Shown here one piece after another: positions 56,501-64,000 of a DNA stretch of 64,000 nt. The notes under the pieces are model-generated. The model had not been told where the DNA came from. It did not search any database and was given only the letters and a program-made list of their open reading frames with translations. The DNA comes from Lineus longissimus (lineage: Eukaryota > Nemertea > Pilidiophora > Heteronemertea > Lineidae): NCBI RefSeq assembly GCF_910592395.1, contig NC_088324.1, positions 12,302,953 through 12,366,952 on the forward strand, written 5' to 3'. Each line of letters begins with the position of its first letter. The stretch's first letter is position 1. Made by a program: the position numbers and the translations under genes.

Positions 56501-59321
56501 AAATCGTTGAAAAAAGGCGATGGAGAAGTTTGGAAGATCCCATGGCATTCTGTTACATGTAGGACTACGAGTGGAATTAATGAAGTAATGTACTAACACT
56601 ATGAATAGCCGTGGCTTGTATTTAAGACAAAATATATTGCAACTTTCCGTCTTTTCCAGCATCTCGAGAACCACCTGGTCTTCCTAGTCCTAGAAACGAT
56701 GGTCATGTTCATCCTATTCCTGATGTGTTCACGCAGAAATAAGCAACGGACAACCCCAGCGGAGCTACAAGAACTCTTGGAAAACATGCCTGACCACCCG
56801 AAACGTTTACAACGACACAACTCTGATCCTGCTATAAGTACACCAAGGAAGCCTGCCATATTGAAGGCGAGGTCTCTTAGCGATGTGGAGACAAAGCATT
56901 CTGGTAAGTCATCTTTGTATGGGTATGGTATTTTACTTTGTCTGAAGGTGGTTAATTGCAAAATGCTAAAAGACCGCATATTTCGGTGGTAGACTGCTGG
57001 TGCAACCAATGGGAATTTCCAATAAGCCAAAAGAATATTCATTATGGTGTAGCATGTCACATAGTCCCAAGTGAACATGGAATAGGGGAAAACTGCACAA
57101 GGGAAGAGTCTTTAGATACGCAGCCTAAGATATACTCCACACAGGATTGCAGAGACACGGTGAACTCATTCACCTGGATTGTTCAGAACTGTGTGTTAAC
57201 ACTTCATGGTGGCGTTTCATTGTCATTGTTCTAACTTTTCAGAGAGTGAAAGCAAGCTTTTCATCATAGAGCCAACCAACTTCCCATTCCTCAATGAAAA
57301 TAAGGTGAGTTTGTGTGTATGTTAAGACAAAAGTGGGGAGTCTACTCTCAGGATGTGTTCCTGCGACTGTCTTGTGAATTTATTCTTTCCATTAATTTGA
57401 CTAACTCTGTTATAAAGCATGTTAAAGACAAAATACTTTTTCCAGGGGTAGAAAGGGTTATTACTGAATTTCTAACGTAGTCTCAAGAATAACTCGAGGA
57501 TGTACTTAAATGTGTCCCTTTTCCGTTCAGCTTAAAAAGCGTACATTCCAAAAAGGAAATGGCTATAAAAGTAAGTCTGCTGCATGGTGTCTCAGTCCTC
57601 TCTCTGTTCTGTGGTGTAGTAATCAGCATGACAAGTTCGTTACACCTCGCAATCTCCAACATGGCCAACATCAGCACGAAAACTATTCGTAATACACCTC
57701 AAATTCCTGGCATTTGGCAGCTAATAGTTTCCCACCTTGTCACAAATGTCATGCACTATTTTGATCTCACACACTATGGTTTATGCTTTAATGGGTAGCT
57801 GTTATAATCGCAGGAGTATACCTACATATACTCCAGTCATGCAAGGTATTGTTATACTCCAGTCATGCAAGTTATTGTTTGTCCTAAATTTAAATGGTAG
57901 ACATGGCACTCTAGATCACATTTTATGCTGGGGAGTTTTTGCACAAATATCCATCAAAATGCTTTTGGATGATAATTTTTTATGCTAAATCCTGAAATAT
58001 ATCTAGATAACGTGACAAACACAATAAGCTTGACGGAAAAAAACATGGCCTTGATCTGCACTTGCTTCCTCAGTTTGATAGTAGATAGAGTAGACAAAAG
58101 CATTGAATTTAGTTCTGTTTTCAAGTCAGTTGCCATTTAAGATGCTTCCATGCAAAAGAAGGTGCCACACTCTTGTTTTGTATCAGATGTTCAAAGTGCC
58201 AAGAGGAGGTTTTGAGCTACACGTTTTTGAAATTTTAAACATTGGGCAGAATTGACCTCAATTTTGAATTATCAAAAGATACCTCAAAAGTTTATCAAAG
58301 CATGCTTGCATGTGAGCCAAGAGTTAGCAAAATTGTGAAACACCCTTGATGAAAATAACTTCTATTATATAACTGACTTTTAGAAAATGCTGTGTTCATT
58401 ATGTTTAATTTCAAAAACAATGTTTTTTTTCAGGATCTGAGTAAGAAGAAAAAACGTAAGAAGTCGAAGAAATTTCTCCACGTCCAATCGTCAGACCAGT
58501 TGTCGGGTCTTCAGTGCTCTCCATCAAATACTAGTACAATGGCAAGTGCTGGGCTACTCTTTGAAGGAAACAACAGACAAAGTGTTAAAGCTGAAAGTGT
58601 TAATGGCGTCCGTATGAGGACCTTGAGTCGGTCATCGAGTCTTAATCATATTGATGTCATATTTGAAAACAGTAGTTCCTCTTGTACTGCAAGTAGTCAA
58701 AGTACGGAGGGATTCAGTTTTGAGAATATGACGAGTAATGAGGCAGCTAGGCAAGGTCCAAGGAAACATTCCCCGAGGTCTGATGTAGATTCCGGGGCAA
58801 TTGCAAGAAATAATCGTGAACAACAGGAATTTCAGTTGCGGAGATCGACATCATTTCCAAAAAAATACGGGAAAAAGTTTGTGGAGGATGTTGGTGCTCG
58901 GTATAATGGACACGGACCATCAAGGCGGTTCCCGACTGTGGATCAGAGGAGTACTAACTCTGACCCAGCACAGTATTTACGCTTGCAGCGTCAATTTGTT
59001 GACAATGCAGAAAGTTGTAGCGATACTGGACAAAAACGAAAAAAATTCCGAAAGAAATACGATTTTGATACTCATAGCGATAATGGAAAATTTCAGAATT
59101 TCGAATATGTTGACAATGCACCTGATTTGGCGATGAAGCCAAAAAAGAAATTTGACTCTGGGGGCAAGAAGAAGCCTGTTGATTCCCGTCTGTTTTATGA
59201 TGGGCAGCCCCAGCCGGTGGGGCAAGGACGTGGGAGGGGAAGAGGTGGATACAGGGGGCGTGGCCGCCAGGAGATGGATGGCTTGGGAGGGTTCAAAACT
59301 TGGGTGTCCTACCGGCATTGA
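41481..59321 (+). CDS. SUCO: SUCO/Slp1-like SUN domain-containing ossification factor homologue
   Basis: A large ER/nuclear-envelope SUN-domain protein. Exons: 41481-41545, 42071-42218, 42542-42634, 42836-43017, 49102-49254, 50123-50334, 50500-50649, 51095-51281, 52220-52492, 53313-53425, 53538-53603, 54240-54377, 54717-55836, 56152-56368, 56660-56903, 57243-57304, 57531-57570, 58384-59321. All junction phases match and the sum gives 1,466 codons plus stop. Signal peptide (MMNPLYYTLVLILLLL), acidic low-complexity N-region with SFNEWKK, SUN-like domain, long Ser/Thr/Pro-rich exon, coiled coil with MRLNNRVKALELNMSLS and RYLEELSQRYKKQME, transmembrane helix, basic tail. These motifs match the SUCO family, whose vertebrate member is an ER protein needed for osteoblast collagen secretion. 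Longer than the vertebrate protein mainly in the C-tail. Uncertain points: possible cassette 47680-47763, microexon 53963-53980, the last acceptor. Confidence 0.9.
43018..47679 (+). other. Large intron of the SUCO-like gene
   Basis: A 6.1 kb intron (43,018-49,101) whose first 4.7 kb shows no exon I can support. An open frame near 46,912-47,268 has no clear splice context and no recognisable domain. The end of the intron holds the alternative-start candidates described separately. Confidence 0.5.
47680..47763 (+). CDS. Possible cassette exon of the SUCO-like gene
   Basis: After TTGTTACAG the text is open for 84 nt and, entered in phase 2, reads VTFRFSWNSSKEVTEGLKS and on to a GTGATT donor, again phase 2, so it could be inserted without shifting the frame. 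The donor is weak and I recognise no homology. Confidence 0.3.
47840..48054 (+). CDS. Candidate alternative first exon with membrane anchor
   Basis: An ATG opens a frame of 71 codons (MSKRTEFSFSLVDTLEPIQQ start) ending in a strong hydrophobic segment, HLILLILILYFGIS, directly before a consensus donor, TGGTAAGT. The phase-2 end fits exon 49102 exactly and would give a type II signal-anchored protein without the signal peptide and first four exons of the longer form. No promoter motif identified. Confidence 0.5.
51095..53425 (+). CDS. SUCO: SUCO-like exons encoding the SUN-like domain
   Basis: Exons 51095-51281, 52220-52492 and 53313-53425. The domain starts at NYASLSCGAKVL, continues with [20 protein letters not shown], then FELFSSLPKDVRLHTSDKYP and [20 protein letters not shown], and ends with RVFGTSYAEID and an acidic run. 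Conserved SUN-family positions ([25 protein letters not shown], VFGTS) are intact. In Slp1/SUCO proteins the domain lies on the lumenal side. Confidence 0.93.
54717..55836 (+). CDS. SUCO: SUCO-like giant exon: Cys-rich hydrophobic patch, Ser/Thr/Pro linker, coiled-coil start
   Basis: 1,120 nt. The N-terminal ~100 residues are hydrophobic and Cys-rich (TAFVVNVVNYYGATVLGAMN, CHVC, CIYYCILTKC, CCKNC), comparable in place to a Cys-containing patch in vertebrate SUCO. A ~200-residue Ser/Thr/Pro/Gln-rich linker follows, then an acidic stretch, and the exon ends inside the conserved MRLNNRVKALELNMSLSS coiled coil. The preceding acceptor is TCTTTCCAG. Confidence 0.88.
56152..56903 (+). CDS. SUCO: SUCO-like coiled coil and transmembrane exons
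   Basis: Exon 56152-56368 continues the heptad-rich segment (RYLEELSQRYKKQMEAMYRS through DTLTKDLDKMNVK). Exon 56660-56903 adds HLENHLVF and a transmembrane helix, ETMVMFILFLMC, followed by SRRNKQR and a basic, Ser-rich tail. Coiled coil next to a C-terminal membrane helix is the arrangement of SUCO/Slp1 proteins. Confidence 0.92.
58384..59321 (+). CDS. SUCO: SUCO-like last exon with Lys-rich block and Gly-Arg C-terminus
   Basis: The acceptor CTTTTAG at 58,377-58,383, with a CTGAC branch-like word just before it, keeps the phase left by exon 57531-57570. The stronger-looking TTTTTTTTCAG acceptor at 58,433 would hit a stop in that phase. The exon encodes a Lys-rich block (SKKKKRKKSKKF), a long Ser/Asn-rich region, and an end with RGRGRGGYRGRGRQ shortly before the stop. 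The Gly-Arg box is not something I know from vertebrate SUCO. Confidence 0.75.
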
Positions 59322-60560
59322 CGAGGATGTCTTTTGCAGATTTCCTATTTGTTTACTCCAATACAGACAAATTCTTCAGACACGACCATGTGATGGAGTG
59401 ACTTTGGCTAAACATTGGGCAGAATTGACCTCAATTTTGAATTATCAAAAGATACCTCAATGTGCCAAGATCTACTGGGGTTAGCTTAATTTAAATGTTG
59501 AGAAGTTTTGCCTCTGAAGCCAAAGTCAAGCCTGATCTCGTGCTTTGTCTGATGTTGTCTTATTCTGCTATCTGTGATCTGCTTTATAGGAACATGTTAA
59601 GTCCTTTGTTCTCTATACAATAGGTTGACTGTGATACATAGTATGGGATTATTCGTCACACTGTTAACATTGCAACGTTTTGTTATAAAGGGAGACAAAA
59701 GGCAGTTGTCAGTGTGGGTCAGATTGAGTTGCACACTGTCACTGCTTGGGATTGGGGTCTCGCTTATCTCACGGTACATCGAAACTATGTACATGTATGC
59801 TCGTGGGAGAAATATATTAATCACTAGAGAGAAATCCTTGCTCATGTTGATTCAGAGAGACTGCAAAAAGTCTTTATGTGTTCTTGGTTCTACATATCTC
59901 ATATAGCAGCTATTTCTTGTCGACTGTTTATTTGCATAGAAGAAGAGAAGAGAGGGTTTGAATCCTTGGTTGAAATATACAAGTTGAGTTAGCTTTTGGG
60001 GCATTAATAATTTACCAGTTCCACGGTTAACTGTTTGCCTTTGGTTGGTATAAATTGAAGAAAGGATCAAATTCAGAAGGAATTTGGTGGAGAACTTACT
60101 TATTTATTGCTGTAAATAATGTCTAATTTTGCGTGCTGGGAATTTGTTATGACTTTTAGGGAGACTATAGGTAGGAACAATTCATATCAGATCAAGTTAC
60201 ACAAATTTGCTGATAGGGGTCTTCTATCTCACAGTAATATTGAAACTATTCCTGCTTATTGCTAAATCAACCCCCCCAATTGTTCATATTGGTCACTTAA
60301 AGACCATCAATTTGACCACCTGGCTCAGACGTATGTGCCCCTTTAAAATTCATGTCCCAACTTGCAGCAATGAACAAGAACTCAGTAAACTATGACTGTG
60401 CCAGCCCAGCATTATATTAAGACTCTCCTCCTTCAAGGAAAACATTATACTTGTCACATCCTGTTGGAAATCTAAATGCTATTGTTGCTGTTGTATTTAT
60501 TTGAATGTGTAATATTTCCGAAGAAAAATACAATTGAATAAAAATGTTTTCTAAATAATG
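59322..60560 (+). other. 3' UTR of the SUCO-like gene
   Basis: About 1.2 kb from the TGA at 59,321 to the AATAAA at 60,537-60,542. It contains a 50-base word (59,411-59,460) that also occurs in the last intron at 58,238-58,287. No other gene seen. Confidence 0.55.
60537..60542 (+). terminator. Polyadenylation signal of the SUCO-like gene
   Basis: AATAAA, the first good signal behind the stop codon and just before the minisatellite block begins. Confidence 0.5.
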
Positions 60561-60649
60561 GTAATAACACCGTCTTCACTGATTATATTGATGTCCCTTA
60601 AAAGACCCATCACAGTCAAGTGATAAGCTAAACAATAATCATCATACTG

Positions 60650-61480
60650 GTCAAGTGCAAAAGAAGTTCCAATGGCTGGGTTGTGACTGTCTTCAAGAGG
60701 AGAATCGGACAGTATCTTGGTCAAGTGTAAAAGAGGGTTGTGACTGTCTCCAAGAGCACAGTTGGACAGTACCTCAGTCAAGTGCAAAAGACGCTCCAAC
60801 GAGAGTGTTTTGACTGTCTTCAAGAACACATTGAGGTAGTTTCTCTGTCCAAATGACACTCCAACAGCAGGGTTGTGACTGTCTTCAAGAGCACAGTCAG
60901 ACAGTACCTCAGTTTAGAGCAAAAGACGCTCTAACGAGAGTGTTTTGACTGTTTTCAAGAACACAATGAGATCGTAGCTCTGTCCAGAGCAAAAGACACT
61001 CCAACAGCAGGGTTGTGACTGTCTTCAAGAGCACAGTCAGACAGTACCTCAGTCAAGTGCAAAAGACGCTCTAACGAGAGAGTTTTGACTGTCTTCAAGA
61101 ACACATTGAGGTAGTATCTCTATCCATGCAAATGACAGTCGAACAGCAGGGTTGTGACTGTCTTCAAGAGCACAGTCAGACAGTACCTCAGTCAAGTGCA
61201 AAAGACGCTCTAACGAGAGCGTTTTGACTGTCTTCAAGAACACATTGAGGTAGTATCTCTGTCCAATGCAAATGACAGTCGAACAGCAGGGTTGTGACTG
61301 TCTTCAAGAGCACAGACAGTACCTCAGTCAAGTGCAAAAGACGCTCTAACGAGAGTGTTTTGACTGTCTTCAAGAACACATTGAGGTAGTATCTCTATCC
61401 AATGCAAATGACAGTCGAACAGGTGGGTTGTGACCGTCTTCAAGAGCACGGTCAGACAGTACCTCAGTCAAGTGCGAAAG
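60650..61480. repeat. Minisatellite, dimeric part (~138-bp unit)
   Basis: The landmark ACCTCAGT recurs near 60,771, 60,906, 61,046, 61,185, 61,321 and 61,461, that is every 135-140 bp. Each unit contains two related halves of ~69 bp, one with GTTTTGACTGTCTTCAAGAA and one with GTTGTGACTGTCTTCAAGAG. Minus-strand open frames here only reflect the repeat. Confidence 0.9.
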
Positions 61481-62010
61481 ACACTCCAAAAGCAGAGTTG
61501 TGACTGTCTTCAAGAGCACAGTCAGATAGTAGCACAGCCCAGCGTAAAAGACACTCCAATGGCAGGGTTGTGACCGTCTTCAAGAGCACAGTCAGATAGT
61601 AGCACAGCCCAGCGTAAAAGACACTCCAATGGCAGGGTTGTGACTGTCTTCAAGAGCACAGTCAGATAGTAGCACAGCCCAGCGTAAAAGACACTCCAAT
61701 GGCAGGGTTGTGACTGTCTTCAAGAGCACAGTCAGATAGTAGCACAGCCCAGCGTAAAAGACACTCCAATGGCAGGGTTGTGACCGTCTTCAAGAGCACA
61801 GTCAGATAGTAGCTCAGCCCAGCGTAAAAGACACTCCAATGGCAGGGTTGTGACCGTCTTCAAGAGCACAGTCAGATAGTAGCACAGCCCAGCGTAAAAG
61901 ACACTCCAATGGCAGGGTTGTGACTGTCCTCAAGAGCACAGTCAGACAGTAGCACAGCCCAGCGTAAAAGACACTCCAAAAGCAGAGTTTTGACTGTCTT
62001 CTTGAACAAG
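61481..62010. repeat. Minisatellite, monomeric part (70-bp unit)
   Basis: CAGCCCAGCG recurs at 61,535, 61,605, 61,675, 61,745, 61,815, 61,885 and 61,955: seven copies at an exact 70-bp period and nearly identical. The monomer is clearly related to the half-units to the left. Each holds the inverted repeat TGACTGT / ACAGTCA around a 10-base loop. Confidence 0.93.
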
Positions 62011-62049
62011 GCTAGAAAGTATAGCTCGGTCCAGTGTAATGTACAAGAG

Positions 62050-63050
62050 ACGTCCCAAAAACACAATTGTGACAAGAAGCAGGCGACGAATATGAGGACT
62101 GACATAGATGGGCATCGAGGAGACGAGTCACAACATACCTCTGCAAGGTCAAGGAGCAAACTCGTTCATAGTCGCTTGATACACTGGCTGGTTCTTTGAG
62201 AGATTGGTCGTGTGGACATGGGGACAGACATAGATGGACCTCGAGGAGACCCAACATGCGGCAGCAGGATCAAGCAGCCCTGGCACACTGGCTGGCTACT
62301 TGAGAAATTGGTAATTATGGACAAGCAGGCGACGAATATGGGGACAGAAAAAGATGGACCAGTACTGTGTATATAAAATGTAGATTAAAACGTCTACAAC
62401 TGGTGCGAGAGAGCGAGGTTGTGACGATTTCTCCATCAGGTCCTTGGTTTGGAAGTCCTTGTCGATCCTTTTCTGAGATGTCCTGTAGATAGCAAGGCAG
62501 ACAGCGTGTTTTATTGATGCGAGAGGCATGGATTGTGAGGATGTCCCCATGTCAAGCTCTTGTTGAACAAGGCAGAATGGATATTTTTTCTGGACCATAT
62601 GGCAAAAGATGATGGCAGCTCATGAGTTTGACGAGATTGGGCTTATTTGGGACGAGACAGGGAAAGACTGTGAAAGACCGTAAGACTAAGTAGAGAGAAA
62701 TATCAAGCGATGCAACGGTATGTCAATTGGCTAGACAGAGACAGGTTGTGATGACGTCTTCATGCCGGGTCCTCGAAGTAAAACCTTTTCAGAGACATTC
62801 TGTATGGGAAGACAACAGTTTCACAGTATAGCTCGGTTGTGACGATGTCTTTATTTCTGGCCATGATCCTAGGCAGTCTATACAAACCTTTTTCTGAGAC
62901 ATTCTGTTAGGCGCAGATTTCAATCGCATGTCTTACAATTCTGAAAGAGGTAGGTTGTGAAAATGTCTCCGTGTCAGGCATTTGAGGCAATAGTCCTTCT
63001 TTTCTGAGACAGTAAGGTTGCGACAGTACCGAACAATTCAGACCGAGTAA
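62050..63050. repeat. Older degenerate tandem repeats
   Basis: Two families. Around 62,075-62,360 a ~120-bp unit recurs (GACATAGATGG words near 62,100 and 62,226, a variant at 62,348, with CACTGGCTGG between). From ~62,400 to 63,050 four worn copies share GGTTGTGA-x-GATGTCT-like and TTTTCTGAGACATTCTGT-like words. No gene seen. Confidence 0.6.
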
Positions 63051-64000
63051 GATTGCTACAATGTTTTCCTCTCTTGACGTCGTCCTTCGTTCAATAGGGC
63101 TGCGTATTTATACATTTATATATCTTTTCGCCTTCGTTGACTTTAAAAGATATCATGAAACGATCCCTGGGCGCACTACCCCGACCCCGCTTGACTACTC
63201 CTAGTTGCCGAGGTTCTTTCTGGATGGGATATAAACATGTTGTTTAGACACCAGTGGCAGCATCTAGGGGTCATTGCGCACGCGTATGCTATGAACGGAC
63301 GTCTGTACGGATGGGAGATCATCTCATACAGCATAATTGATTACATAGTAAATAGTATTATGTTTTTAAAAATACTTTTTCTTTATTTCTTACCACCATC
63401 TGTCATACATGTATATTTTTAGTAAATCGTATTTATCTTTCTGATGAACCCTATCTAATAGATGCTGGAGCATCCGTAAGGAAGTTCCCTTGATTATTTC
63501 TTTTTATTTCTTTGCGCCAACCATCTAATAGATCCTCTATCACCCATACATCTGAATCATGTATATGTTTAGACCCTGGCGTCGTGACGGCTCCTATCCT
63601 GTTTAATAGCTTTCCCATGTGCTGCCGAAAGGAAAAATGGATCCGCCCAATGAGGAGGGGGGGAGGGGGAGGGTGAAAGAAATCACACAAAACCAAAAAA
63701 ACAGGGTCATTGCAGCGTTTTGTGCCAGAGATATTATCTTGAATTTATAGTCGGTTTTAGGACCCATACATTGGTTGTGAAGCAAAACACGCCGTTTTGA
63801 GGGTTGGTTTGTCGACCCAATACCCCGCCAAATTTGAGGACCACATTTGGTTGTTTCCAGCCAATGAAATCGTGTCATTGCCATCACGTGACGCCCGCAC
63901 TCCTGCACGTGGACGCAGACGATTTATATTTTGGAAGTCTTTTGATATTTCGTGATCATTTTTGGTCCTCAAAGACAGTTTTTGTCAGGTAAATAACAGA
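63051..64000. other. Right end, no gene supported; promoter-like motifs
   Basis: No coding exon recognised. A CCAAT box (63,861-63,865) lies beside an E-box TCACGTGAC (63,884-63,892) and a second CACGTG core near 63,906, and TCAGGTAAAT near 63,986 could be a splice donor. This may be the promoter and non-coding first exon of a gene outside the window. Confidence 0.3.

Noticed and set aside
60650-62010. CRISPR-like array
   Set aside because: The repeats are contiguous without unique spacers and the surrounding genes are spliced animal genes.
60551-62257. Minus-strand open frames such as those starting with MFLKTVKTLSLERLL
   Set aside because: They fall entirely in the 70/138-bp tandem repeats, change frame from unit to unit, and lack splice context.

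Overview
The window is animal nuclear DNA. Genes are split by GT-AG introns, there is a single-copy SUCO-type SUN-domain gene and an intronless RNF26-type gene, and repeats include a Ty3-type LTR retrotransposon, TA-flanked MITEs and tRNA-like SINEs. The frequent words TACATGTA and GTAGGCCTAC and a Mag-like Ty3 element suggest a marine invertebrate (echinoderm, hemichordate, lancelet or mollusc). I cannot name the species.

Left half, about 1-36,100: two tandem, same-strand paralogues encoding type I membrane receptors of the immunoglobulin superfamily. Gene 1 (<1-17,043) lacks its 5' end because the window starts inside an Ig exon. Gene 2 (19,641-34,561) looks complete, from signal peptide to stop. 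My 18-exon model for gene 2 closes in frame at 1,278 aa: signal peptide, eight Ig-like domains, two fibronectin III-like units, one transmembrane helix, and a long tail built from small exons. The tail repeats Y-x-x-V/I motifs, including one perfect T-x-Y-x-x-V motif in each gene. Gene 1 has an extra internal duplication of an Ig-domain pair, lacks one FN3 exon, and its third visible intron (3,669-10,291) holds an intact 5.15 kb Ty3 element with apparently identical LTRs and a 5-bp target duplication. Decayed copies of Ig exons lie in the introns, including a roughly 180-bp tandem array of exon fossils ending in a live exon.

Middle, 36,100-41,480: repeat-rich intergenic DNA with a cluster of CCATGG-centred palindromes and two MITEs, around a single-exon minus-strand gene for an RNF26-like ER membrane RING E3 ligase (38,829-40,097).

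Right half, 41,480-60,560: one large plus-strand gene, a SUCO/Slp1-type SUN-domain protein. It has a signal-peptide first exon behind an NRF1-type promoter site, a candidate alternative first exon encoding a membrane anchor, a SUN-like domain, a coiled coil plus transmembrane helix, and an unusual Gly-Arg rich C-terminus. From about 60,650 to 63,050 the DNA is a minisatellite block: a 70-bp hairpin-bearing unit, partly organised as about 138-bp dimers, followed by older and more degenerate repeats. The last 1 kb has no gene I can support, only a CCAAT/E-box cluster.
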